Positions 33,801 to 40,874 of a stretch of DNA of 64,000 nucleotides are shown piece after piece. Position numbers and translations under genes: made by a program. The notes below the pieces were generated by a model, which ran no database searches, was not told the origin of the DNA, and saw only the letters and a list, made by a program, of their open reading frames with translations. This DNA comes from Pseudomonas sp. R5-89-07 (GTDB lineage Bacteria > Pseudomonadota > Gammaproteobacteria > Pseudomonadales > Pseudomonadaceae), in the NCBI RefSeq assembly GCF_003851685.1, contig NZ_CP027727.1:2294001-2358000 (forward strand). The letters are read 5' to 3'. Each line of letters starts with the position of its first letter. Within the stretch, counting starts at the first letter, position 1.

Positions 33801-35021
33801 CTGGCGCAGGCGCGACGGCGGCACATCGGTAATGATCGCTTCGGGGTACACCCCGTTACGCCCGTGGTTAATCGCACGCTCGTCGATGTCGGTGGCGAAC
33901 ACCTGCATTTTTGCATCGCTGGCATCCAGCGCCAGTTGCTCGGCGACCAGCATCGCCAGGCTGTAGGCTTCCTCGCCAGTGGAACAACCGGCCGACCAGA
34001 TACGCACTTCTTCGCGCTTGGGGACGGTGTCTTCCAGTGACTTGACCAGGTTGGGGATCACATCGCGTTCGAGGGCTTCGAAGGCCTCGCGGTCGCGGAA
34101 GAAATTCGTGACGCCGATCAGCATGTCGCCGAGCAGCGCCTTGGTTTCTTCGGGGTGCCCCTGAAGGTATTCGTAGTAGCTGGCCAGGTCCGGTTGGGCG
34201 GTGACTTGCAAGCGTCGCTCGATGCGACGCAGCACTGTGGCCCGCTTGTAGTGCTTGAAGTCGTGGCCGGTGTTGAGGCGCAGTTGAATCAGGATATCCA
34301 GCAGCAGCTGTTCGGCGACGGCCGCGTCACGCTCGGTGCCTGGCGGCGTGGTCTTGATCTCGGGGTCATTGGCGGTGGGCAGGATGATGGACTGGGCGTT
34401 GCGCCACAGCTCCAGCAGCTTTTGCGGCATCTCCACCACGGGCAGTACCAGGTCGACCATCTGGGTTTCGATGGCCGCCAGTGGCATGCCGTCGTATTCG
34501 GCGTCTTCCGGCGATTGCACCAGGGTGATGCCGCCTTGTTCCTTGATTCGCGAAACGCCGACTGCGCCGTCCGAACCGGTGCCCGACAGCACCAGGCAAA
34601 ACGCACGTTCTTTGTGGGTGTCTGCCAGGTCGCGAAAGAACAGGTCGATGGCGATGTGCGAGCCGCCCTCGCGCACCGATGGCGAGACAGACAGATAGCC
34701 ATCATTCATCAACAGGTGCTGCGCTGGCGAAATCACGTACACCCGGTTCTTTTCGATGGGCGTCGTTTCGCTGACTTGCATCACCGGCAGACGGGTCGAT
34801 TCCTGAATGATTTTATCCGCCACGCTTTGATGGTCGGGGGACAGGTGTAGGATCACCACAAACGCCATGCCGCAGTCTTGGGGCATGTGTTCGAAAAACG
34901 CCTTCACCGCCTGCAACCCGCCCGCTGACGCGCCGATGCCCACCACTGGAAAATTCAAGGTGCTGGGGATCACATCCTTGCGTTGCGGAACATTGGGCGA
35001 CCGCGGGGGGGCAGACTTCAT
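30876..35021 (-). CDS. CheB-CheR-PAS hybrid histidine kinase with receiver
   Basis: A 1381-residue cytoplasmic fusion. Order: CheB methylesterase-like domain (~22-215; Ser32 in GIGASAGG, His59 in ILHLSPDH, GTGSDGA near 150), CheR methyltransferase (~225-490; SAM motif SAGCSTGEEAYSLAM near 345), a coiled coil (~650-745), two or three PAS domains (~750-985), HisKA (SHELKHPLNLIQ, His about 1018), HATPase and a receiver (Asp1310 in IISDIGMPKMNG). No transmembrane segment. The start at 35021 has AAGG upstream; TTG at 35030 is the alternative. Proteins of this layout do not seem to be standard chemotaxis adaptors, and no cheA/cheW or receptor gene is nearby. Output partner unknown. Confidence 0.95.
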   Translation of the reverse strand: MKSAPPRSPNVPQRKDVIPSTLNFPVVGIGASAGGLQAVKAFFEHMPQDCGMAFVVILHLSPDHQSVADKIIQESTRLPVMQVSETTPIEKNRVYVISPAQHLLMNDGYLSVSPSVREGGSHIAIDLFFRDLADTHKERAFCLVLSGTGSDGAVGVSRIKEQGGITLVQSPEDAEYDGMPLAAIETQMVDLVLPVVEMPQKLLELWRNAQSIILPTANDPEIKTTPPGTERDAAVAEQLLLDILIQLRLNTGHDFKHYKRATVLRRIERRLQVTAQPDLASYYEYLQGHPEETKALLGDMLIGVTNFFRDREAFEALERDVIPNLVKSLEDTVPKREEVRIWSAGCSTGEEAYSLAMLVAEQLALDASDAKMQVFATDIDERAINHGRNGVYPEAIITDVPPSRLRQYFAKEKNQHYRVRKEIREKVLFAKHSLLSDPPFSQIDLIVCRNLLIYLDREVQRDILQMFHFALRPGGYLFLGSSESADGCLDLFVPVDKRNRIFRVRAGSAAMRRAPTMPRGGYLRTNATVAPIQAKIPNKVSFADIHLRALERAAPPSVIVDMQADILHMSEGAGRFLRHVAGEMTRNLLALVHPDLRLDIRTTLFQVQQSGLSVTSRKVRIERDNAHYLVDITALPYQDDATESDYVLVIFQESEVDPQHAEDSAIGHAENQMMSNLERELQRTKLHLQDTIEQAEVSSEELKASNEEMQAVNEELRSATEELETSKEELQSINEELLTVNFELKTKVEETDKVNDYLTNLIASTDIATVFVDRNMRIRWFTPRATDIFSMLPVDTGRSLMDITHRLDYPQMTEDATNVFESLSMIEREISSKDDRWYIARLLPYRSSEDHIDGTVLTFIDITKRRQAEEELRLGEERMRLVADSTHDFAIIILDDHGAITDWNTGAELIFGYTKDEVMGAYYDLIFSPEDRTAGIPENELRAAREHGRGEDERWHVRKDGSRFYCSGEVTQLTSNSLQGYVKIARDLTGHKRTQDEQSQRLMETQTKSHLKDEFFAVMSHELKHPLNLIQLNAELLRRLPATKATGPAVKAVNTICEAVSSQARIIDDLLDVARVRTGKLKLKKQPIDLIRTLEDIHAVVLADGHRCQVTLQKPAVPATLFVDADPTRLEQVIWNLVNNALKFTPNDGRVQLVASRTEGYARLDVIDSGAGLAEDSLEKIFDLFGQAENQHQTHQREGLGIGLSLVRQLVEAHGGTVSVQSEGLGFGCTFSISLPLSAQQDRLPLSNAIASSDERLSGVKVLLVDDSADVLEVLNMLLEMEGAEVSAFDDPLNALEVAGDTPYDLIISDIGMPKMNGHELMQKLRQISHLQQVPAIALTGYGASSDQKKTAESGFSTHVSKPVTHDALISLIESLCRSRR

Positions 35022-35310
35022 AATTACCAACCTTGGTTAACTGCGCAGGGCATGAATTTGAATCGGGATGGGAGAAAAACGAATAGCGGAATATAGCTGA
35101 AAAGCGCTGTGTAACAGAACGCTTCGACACTACTCGATACCCCAACGGGCGTTCACTCCTAGGTTGAGGGGGTGTGCATCGCAAAGGTTTATTCAATCGG
35201 ACGAGTGGCGCAAACCCCGGGGGTACGGTCATCCGATTTTGTGAAAATTGCTCTGAACTATCGTGCTCGGCCAGCCCTCGCAACACTAACCACACACAGG
35301 AGGGAATCCG

Positions 35311-36168
35311 ATGACTCACTACCCAAAACCACCCTTCAAGCCACAACAGCAGCCCGTGCCCGGCGACCAGCGCAAGATGGAGCCGATGCCCGATTGCGGC
35401 GAGCAAAGCTACAAGGGCTCAGGCCGGATGGCCAACAAGATTGCGCTCATTACCGGTGCCGACAGCGGCATTGGGCGTGCGGTGGCGATTGCCTTTGCTC
35501 GCGAAGGCGCCGATGTTGCCGTGTCGTATCTGGACGAGCATGAGGATGCCAAGGAGACCGCGCGCTGGGTCGAGGCGGCGGGGCGTCAGTGCCTGCTGTT
35601 GCCAGGCGACCTGGGCGACGCGGCCCAGTGCACGGCCATCGTCAACGACACCGTGAAACAGTTCGGGCGTATCGATGTGCTGGTCAACAACGCCGCGTTC
35701 CAGATGACCTACCAATCGCTGGAAGACATTCCCGATGAGGACTGGGTGAAGACCTTCAACATCAACATCACGGCGATGTTCCGCATCTGCAAGGCGGCAC
35801 TGCCGCACATGGCCGAAGGCAGTTCGATCATCAACACCACCTCGGTCAACTCCGACATGCCCAACCCGTCGCTGTTGCCGTATGCGGCCACCAAGGGCGC
35901 GATTGCCAACTTCACCGCCGGGCTGGCGCAGATGCTCGGCGAGCGCGGGATCCGTGTGAACAGCGTGGCGCCGGGGCCGATCTGGACGCCGTTGATCGTG
36001 TCGACGATGACTGAAGACATGGTGAAGGACTTCGGCGGCAACACGCCGCTGGGACGCCCCGGCCAGCCGGTGGAAGTGGCGCCCATTTATGTGCTGCTGG
36101 CGTCGGATGAGGGCAGTTATATCTCGGGCGAGCGCTATGGCGTGACGGGCGGTAAACCGATTCTTTAA
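35311..36168 (+). CDS. Short-chain dehydrogenase, stress-associated (YghA/YhxC-like)
   Basis: A 285-residue SDR with a ~40-residue N-terminal extension (PQQQPVPGDQRKMEP...) characteristic of the YghA/YhxC subgroup, which is linked to general stress. The cofactor motif is TGADSGIG near residue 50, NNAAF is the central strand, catalytic Ser is in NTTSVNS, and YAATK gives the Tyr-Lys pair. GGAGGG precedes the ATG by 6 nt. Substrate unknown. It stands alone; 289 bp upstream hold no gene. Confidence 0.92.
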   Translation: MTHYPKPPFKPQQQPVPGDQRKMEPMPDCGEQSYKGSGRMANKIALITGADSGIGRAVAIAFAREGADVAVSYLDEHEDAKETARWVEAAGRQCLLLPGDLGDAAQCTAIVNDTVKQFGRIDVLVNNAAFQMTYQSLEDIPDEDWVKTFNINITAMFRICKAALPHMAEGSSIINTTSVNSDMPNPSLLPYAATKGAIANFTAGLAQMLGERGIRVNSVAPGPIWTPLIVSTMTEDMVKDFGGNTPLGRPGQPVEVAPIYVLLASDEGSYISGERYGVTGGKPIL

Positions 36169-36174
36169 ACCCAC

Positions 36175-36197
36175 ATGCCCCTGATTCCCAGGGGCAT
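36175..36197 (+). terminator. Terminator of the SDR gene
   Basis: ATGCCCCTG pairs with CAGGGGCAT (5-nt loop), starting 6 nt after the stop. It is followed by ATC rather than a U-tract. Confidence 0.5.
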
Positions 36198-36210
36198 ATC
36201 TGATTGCCAA

Positions 36211-36310
36211 TGTAAGAGGGAGCTTGCTCGCGAAAAACCTCCAGGCGCCGCGTTCATTCTGGAGAAGCGCGTGAGGCCTGAGTTTTTCGCGAGCAAGCTC
36301 GCTCCTACAG
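36211..36310. repeat. REP doublet (REPIN)
   Basis: Two inverted REP units, GGGAGCTTGCTCGCGA at the left and TCGCGAGCAAGCTCGCTCC at the right, flank a ~50-bp spacer. The type is the same as the doublet at 59086-59186. It lies in the convergent gap between the SDR and the 79-residue protein. Confidence 0.82.
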
Positions 36311-36318
36311 TGAAAGAT

Positions 36319-36558
36319 TCAGTCTTTCCTGGTGCGATGAATGCGCATCCACTCTCGATAGGCGGCGGTGCGTTGCGCATCGGCGAGCTTCTTGGCCTCG
36401 GTAAAGCGTGCCCAAGTCATGGCGTCGCCGCTGTAATGTTCGATGATCTTGTAAGCCTGGGCATCCAATCGATCCGCTTCGTAGAACATCTGATTGTTCT
36501 GCGCGACCTCGTCGTCCCACACTTGCCTGCTTAGGTAGTCCAGCACCTGACTGTTCAT
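36319..36558 (-). CDS. Small protein of unknown function, partner of DUF6555 copy B
   Basis: A 79-residue hydrophilic, probably helical protein (MNSQVLDYLSRQVWDDEVAQ...). It is rich in aromatic and charged residues and lacks Cys. Its ATG overlaps the stop of the upstream DUF6555 gene as TAATG, so the two are translationally coupled. No family recognised. Confidence 0.7.
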   Translation of the reverse strand: MNSQVLDYLSRQVWDDEVAQNNQMFYEADRLDAQAYKIIEHYSGDAMTWARFTEAKKLADAQRTAAYREWMRIHRTRKD

Positions 36559-36812
36559 TATGTAATGCCCTCTGCCCACTGAATCGCTGTTGCGCCGCAC
36601 CAGCGCACATCCGTAATGCCGTACTTCTCCGCCATCGGCTTGGAGACGCGCTTGAGATTGTTTTGCCCGAACCTGGGGATGACCGCCACGCCGGCATCGC
36701 AACTGGCCCAGTGCCATGCTTCAGCATTGTTCATGCGCGCCGCACGCACGATGAACGACCTGGGCTCGCCGTGTAGTTGGTACTTGATGGTGAATAACTC
36801 GTTGTTTTTCAT
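36558..36812 (-). CDS. DUF6555-type small protein, copy B
   Basis: An 84-residue paralogue of the product at 24829-25098. The shared core is SFIVRAARMNNAEAWHWASCDAG, then VIPR and LKRVSKPMAEKYGITDVRW. The C-terminus differs (GATAIQWAEGIT). GGGAGG precedes ATG 36812 by about 8 nt. First of two overlapping genes. Confidence 0.82.
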   Translation of the reverse strand: MKNNELFTIKYQLHGEPRSFIVRAARMNNAEAWHWASCDAGVAVIPRFGQNNLKRVSKPMAEKYGITDVRWCGATAIQWAEGIT

Positions 36813-36901
36813 GAGGCCTCCCTATGCTCATGAAGTACAGATAATTGACGTCAAAAATAATTCAAAGAAATTGTCAGACAATGGATGAGGTGCGCATAGC
36901 C

Positions 36902-37183
36902 TCAATCGTCCACCGTGAAGGTGACCCAGCCTGGTCCTTCTGCCGGGCGTTCAAGGGCCACTATTACGCCACTGACGGACGTGCCGTCGGGTAGGTTGAC
37001 GGTGACGAAGTTGGGGTTGCCGGGCCACTTCAGCGGCGAGTTGAAATCCACGCGGACAATAGTGGGCTTGCCGCTACTGGTCATGTTTATGTCCAGGTTC
37101 TCGTTGAGGCATTCGTCCGCTTCGGTGCCTAGATGACGGGAAGCAGTAATGACGCTGGCAGGGCCTTGATGGTTATAAGGCAT
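36902..37183 (-). CDS. Small beta-rich protein of unknown function
   Basis: A 93-residue soluble protein. Residues ~45-93 alternate as beta strands (PTIVRVDFNSPLKW, NFVTVNLPDGTSVSGVIVALE, WVTFTVDD), which suggests a small beta sandwich. GAGGA precedes ATG 37183 by 8 nt; a longer frame reaching 37384 has no support and would overlap the next gene. It lies 97 bp after the OBAP-like lipoprotein gene on the same strand. Confidence 0.65.
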   Translation of the reverse strand: MPYNHQGPASVITASRHLGTEADECLNENLDINMTSSGKPTIVRVDFNSPLKWPGNPNFVTVNLPDGTSVSGVIVALERPAEGPGWVTFTVDD

Positions 37184-37280
37184 AGTTGGATTCCTCGTGC
37201 AAAGGGCCGTTGATGCGCCCGGTTCTTGTGAGGCAAGCGCCGGCAAATGATCGTTCAATCCAAATGACCGGCTGCCGCCG

Positions 37281-38033
37281 TCAGTGCTGGTGGGCTGCCT
37301 GGGTAGGGTCTTCGATCTGGATGATGTTGCCCTGGCGCCAGGCGTCTGCACCGGGTGCGATGGGCGGCGCGACGATGTCGGCACGCGCCTGCTTTTCCTT
37401 GGCGCTGTCGATCCCCAGTCGCTGGTCCCGCTCGCTGACCATCTTCGGATCGGCCTGGCCGTCTGCGGTGAACCCCATCATCAATTGCGGCACGCCCAAC
37501 GGCAGGCGCTTGTTGAGGTCGGTGTGCCAGGTGTGCCAGGTCTTGCCGTAGGTGTGCACGAGCTTTTCCATCAAGGCGTGTTCGGCCACCGCAGGGATAC
37601 CGGGCGCCACCAGTTGCCCCGATTTCACTTCATGCACATGGCTGTGCCACAGCGCCTTCTCCGGCGCGGGCAGGCTGTTGAACAATTGCTCGCTGATGAT
37701 GTATTCCACACCCATCAACTTGGCGTCCTTGCGGTTGCCGTCGTAGATCACGCACTGGATCACTTCCTCGTTGAGGATCGCGCAATAGTGATGGGCTTCC
37801 ATCTGCACGTCGGGGTGGCCGTTGTAGAAGTGGAAGCCATCGAGGTAGGCATTCAGCGCATCGATGGGCGGGCGTGACTGCAGCAGGGCAGCGCCGGCGT
37901 CGAGGCTTCGGGTGGTGGCTGATTTGGCGTCTCCGGGCGCGACGACGTTCGAGGCCGAATCATTACCGGCGCAGGCGGTCAGCGAGGCAATGGAAATCGC
38001 GAGGCACAGCGAATGCAGGCGGGTGGTATTCAT
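37281..38033 (-). CDS. OBAP-like (DUF1264) lipoprotein
   Basis: A 250-residue lipoprotein; the signal MNTTRLHSLCLAISIASLTACAG has a lipobox ending at Cys21. The rest matches the oil-body-associated protein family: GFHFYNGHPDVQMEAHHYCAILNEEVIQCVIYDG, then LMGVEYIISEQLFNSLPAPEKALWHSHVHEV and TWHTWHTDL. The function of bacterial members is not established; plant members associate with lipid droplets. His/Cys-rich motifs could bind metal. An acidic/Gln-rich tail ends AAHQH. Confidence 0.85.
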   Translation of the reverse strand: MNTTRLHSLCLAISIASLTACAGNDSASNVVAPGDAKSATTRSLDAGAALLQSRPPIDALNAYLDGFHFYNGHPDVQMEAHHYCAILNEEVIQCVIYDGNRKDAKLMGVEYIISEQLFNSLPAPEKALWHSHVHEVKSGQLVAPGIPAVAEHALMEKLVHTYGKTWHTWHTDLNKRLPLGVPQLMMGFTADGQADPKMVSERDQRLGIDSAKEKQARADIVAPPIAPGADAWRQGNIIQIEDPTQAAHQH

Positions 38034-38202
38034 CGGGAAATCCCTCCATGGGCGGTGGTAGAACCCATCTAGAAAGCCTGCCGAAGTGGGTGTTCAAACG
38101 GATTTATGCGCGCGCACCATGAGGAAGATTTGTTGAACATTCGTTCGACCTGCCAGGTCATTTTTTTATAAGTGTTCAACAGCGCAAATGGAGAGACCCC
38201 GG

Positions 38203-39306
38203 ATGCAGCCCCAGCCAAACGATGCCCGACCTGACCACAGTGCCTCGACCGAAGCGGACGCCATTGCCCAATTGCTTCACCAGTTGTTGCTCGCCCGCGG
38301 CCCTGGCGGCCAGGAGGATGAAGTGCGCGCCATTTGCCTGGAGCACCTGCGGCCGCTGTGCGACGAGGCCTGGGTAGACCCTGCCGGCAACGTGGTTGGC
38401 CTGGTCAAAGGCGCGCAGGATGAGCGCGAGCCGCGGCGCGCGGTGAGGGTGATGGCGCACATGGATGAGATCGCCATGGTGGTCAAGCATGTCGACACCG
38501 ACGGTACGTTGCGGGTGACCGCGCTGGGCGGCGCCAACCCGGTGAACTTCGGCATGTGCCCGGTGGACATACTGGGCGATCACCAGATCATTCCCGGTGT
38601 GCTGTCCTTTGGCTCGATGCATGCGACCGGCAATGCGCCACAGGGCGCCGATGTGCAGTCTGGCAATGTGCACTGGAACGACGTGCACGTGATCACCCGT
38701 TGCTCGGTCGACACCTTGCGTGAGCACGGCGTGCGTCCTGGCAGCCGCGTCACCCTGAGCCGCCACTGGCGTGCACCGTTTCGGGTGGGGGATGCGATTG
38801 CCGCGCACTTTCTGGATGACCGTGCGCCCATCGCCGCGGCACTCCACAGCGTGCAGTGCCTGGACCAGCGCCGTGGGGAGCTGGCGTGCGATGTGTACTT
38901 TGTCTTCACCACCCTGGAAGAAGAAAGCAATGCCGGTGCGATGTATGCGGCGCAGACCCTGCCGGGCGATACCACCATCGCGCTGGAAGTCGGCCCGGTG
39001 ATGAGCGAGTACGGCACTCGCCTGGGCGTCGACCCCATCATCAACACGGGTGACCTCAAGGGCTATTACACCCGTTCTGTGGTGTCCAACCTGGCGGCCG
39101 CCGCACAACGCTGCGGTTATACCGCCCAATATGCGCTGCTGGTGGATTTCGCCTCGGATGCCAGCGCCGTCATGAGTAATGGCACCTCGGCACGCGGCGG
39201 TTGCCTGGCGATCCCAACGGAAAATACCCACGGCTACGAGGTGATTGTGGACGGTGCGATCCAGGCGTGTGCGCTGACATTGGCCGACTACCTTGCAACG
39301 TTTTGA
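38203..39306 (+). CDS. M42-family aminopeptidase-like protein
   Basis: A 367-residue M42 (glutamyl aminopeptidase/FrvX-like) hydrolase. Metal-ligand motifs: MAHMDEIAMVV near residue 88, FLDDRAPIAAAL near 207, TTLEEESNAGA near 241 and ALEVGPV near 262; the usual H-D-E-E-D-H set seems complete with ENTHGYE near the end. The start at 38203 has GGAGAG seven nt upstream; ATG 38188 has no ribosome binding site. M42 enzymes form large tetrahedral peptidase complexes. It is followed 18 bp later by the CinA-like gene. Confidence 0.85.
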   Translation: MQPQPNDARPDHSASTEADAIAQLLHQLLLARGPGGQEDEVRAICLEHLRPLCDEAWVDPAGNVVGLVKGAQDEREPRRAVRVMAHMDEIAMVVKHVDTDGTLRVTALGGANPVNFGMCPVDILGDHQIIPGVLSFGSMHATGNAPQGADVQSGNVHWNDVHVITRCSVDTLREHGVRPGSRVTLSRHWRAPFRVGDAIAAHFLDDRAPIAAALHSVQCLDQRRGELACDVYFVFTTLEEESNAGAMYAAQTLPGDTTIALEVGPVMSEYGTRLGVDPIINTGDLKGYYTRSVVSNLAAAAQRCGYTAQYALLVDFASDASAVMSNGTSARGGCLAIPTENTHGYEVIVDGAIQACALTLADYLATF

Positions 39307-39324
39307 ACGCCGGAGAGTGTCACC

Positions 39325-39825
39325 ATGGAAATAGCCGCTTCAACCATCGACTACCTGAAACAGCACGAGCTCACCCTCACCAGCGCCGAATCCTGTACGG
39401 CGGGCAAAATCATCACGCTGTTGTCCGAGGTGCCGGGCGGTGGGTCGTGTATCGAGAGTGGGTATGTTGTGTACTCGCCGCAGGCCAAACAGCGCTTGTT
39501 GGGTGTACGCGCCTATACGATTGAAACCTTCAACCTCACCAGTTGTGAAGTCGCGCGCGAGATGGCTGAAGGCGCGTTACGTGACAGTTCGGCACAAGTC
39601 GCTGTGGCCACCACCGGCCTGCTGGGCCCGGACGACATGGACGGCATTCCGGCCGGCACCATCTGTTTTGCCTGGGCGTATCGCATCGGCCACACGCTGA
39701 GTATTTTCAGCCGAAAGGAACGCTTCATGGGGGGCCGCGAGCAGGTGCAGCTGGCTGCGGCGCTGCATGCGTTGAAATGGCTAGCGCATTTTCACCACCG
39801 GGCATTGGTGGGTGAGCGGGGCTAG
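39325..39825 (+). CDS. CinA C-terminal-domain amidohydrolase (PncC-like)
   Basis: A 166-residue stand-alone CinA_C domain, normally nicotinamide-mononucleotide deamidase in NAD recycling. The motif SAESCTAGKI replaces the more usual TAESCTGG, and ATTGLLGPD and IPAGTICFAW match family blocks. A Gly-to-Ala change lies next to the catalytic Ser/Cys region, so activity is likely but not certain. It is downstream of the M42 peptidase and overlaps the convergent next gene by 4 nt. Confidence 0.88.
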   Translation: MEIAASTIDYLKQHELTLTSAESCTAGKIITLLSEVPGGGSCIESGYVVYSPQAKQRLLGVRAYTIETFNLTSCEVAREMAEGALRDSSAQVAVATTGLLGPDDMDGIPAGTICFAWAYRIGHTLSIFSRKERFMGGREQVQLAAALHALKWLAHFHHRALVGERG

Positions 39826-40115
39826 CCTCTGGCCGTTCCAGGCTGGAGCGCGATGTTCAACAGCAACTCGTCGGAGCCAAACGCCTGGGCATCCACGAGG
39901 TCGCCGTGATACGTGCGCGTTTCTACGTTGACCGTAACGCTATGGGCTTTGGGCAGTGCTTTGGGCCATGGCCCTGTGATGCGCAGCGATAGATTCTCGT
40001 CGGCGACGGTGATGTGGGCCGTGCATTCATGGGAAAGCGGGTTCACGCCGAGCAGCGTGTCTTGAAGGTAATCGATTCTGCAATGTTGCAAAGGTGTCGC
40101 AGTGGAATCGGGCAT
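39822..40115 (-). CDS. Small protein of unknown function
   Basis: A 97-residue soluble protein with an alternating strand pattern (CTAHITVADENLSLRITG, SVTVNVETRTYHGDLVD, LLLNIALQ). No signal or motif is recognised. GAGG is placed 7 nt before ATG 40115. It lies 21 bp downstream of the DUF1652-like gene on the same strand and shares its small size, so it may be co-transcribed. Confidence 0.62.
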   Translation of the reverse strand: MPDSTATPLQHCRIDYLQDTLLGVNPLSHECTAHITVADENLSLRITGPWPKALPKAHSVTVNVETRTYHGDLVDAQAFGSDELLLNIALQPGTARG

Positions 40116-40136
40116 GGGCCGCCTCGTTGTGTTTTT

Positions 40137-40400
40137 TCAACCGCATTGGCCCACCGACGTGAGGCGGGAGGTTTTTCGGGAAACCACCATGTCTTCGAGG
40201 ATTTCCCGTACAAGCCGGTTGATACCCGACTCGCCGTGGTAGCGGGCGCGGTTGATATTGGCGATGGTGAATTGATTGGCGTCAGGCGCGAGCACGGTGA
40301 CGGACAAGCTGTTGTCTGGATTGATCGTGCAGCTGACACGGCAATTGCGCAGCCGCTGTGCAAGAGCGTGCTCGATTTGCGCTTTGGTCAACGTGTCCAT
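40137..40400 (-). CDS. Small protein, possibly DUF1652-like
   Basis: An 87-residue protein: an N-terminal helix TKAQIEHALAQRL, two or three strands (CRVSCTINPDNSLSVTVLA) and a helix INRLVREILEDM. The layout resembles the Pseudomonas DUF1652 family, but I am not certain. The ATG at 40400 is chosen over a frame opening at 40433; its ribosome binding site is weak. Confidence 0.55.
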   Translation of the reverse strand: MDTLTKAQIEHALAQRLRNCRVSCTINPDNSLSVTVLAPDANQFTIANINRARYHGESGINRLVREILEDMVVSRKTSRLTSVGQCG

Positions 40401-40576
40401 GGGATCACCGAATAACAGGCCTGAGCGGATCAAGGTTAGCCCAAATATCCTGTGCGTAAATGCTAGCCACTTAATGGCAAACCATTCGTCAGCCTCACGG
40501 CCGGCGCAGGGAACGTTTGCGTCCAGCCATTGGCCACATGCAACACACCCTTACGAATAGGTTCAAAGGTGATCTC

Positions 40577-40726
40577 ATGAAAAAGCTGTCTATGTGCCTG
40601 GGTCTTTGCAGTGTGTTCTTGCTGCACGGCTGTTTCGACAATTCGGACAACACCACCAAGGACAACACCAGTGGCAGCAAGTCTTCGGTGCAGATGCAGG
40701 AAGGCAAGTCCGACGAGAGCAAGTAG
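40577..40726 (+). CDS. Small lipoprotein
   Basis: A 49-residue precursor. MKKLSMCLGLCSVFLLHGC is a lipoprotein signal with a LLHGC lipobox, giving Cys19; the mature ~31 residues are Asn/Asp/Lys/Ser-rich and disordered. AGGTGAT lies before ATG 40577. It resembles entericidin-size lipoproteins in layout but not in sequence. A REPIN follows 17 bp after the stop. Confidence 0.72.
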   Translation: MKKLSMCLGLCSVFLLHGCFDNSDNTTKDNTSGSKSSVQMQEGKSDESK

Positions 40727-40743
40727 GCACAACTTGGCCAAAT

Positions 40744-40830
40744 GTGGGAGGGGGCTTGCTCCCGATAGCGTTGTGTCAGTGAATGCATGTGTAACTGACA
40801 CACCGCCATCGGGGGCAAGCCCCCTCCCAC
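40744..40830. repeat. REP doublet (REPIN)
   Basis: GTGGGAGGGGGCTTGCTCCC at the left and GGGGGCAAGCCCCCTCCCAC at the right form an inverted REP pair around a ~40-bp spacer containing GTCAGT...ACTGAC. Same subtype as those at 51374 and 55191. Confidence 0.85.
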
Positions 40831-40874
40831 ATGTGATCCACCTATATCGAGGAGACCGTGCTTCGGTTGCGGAC

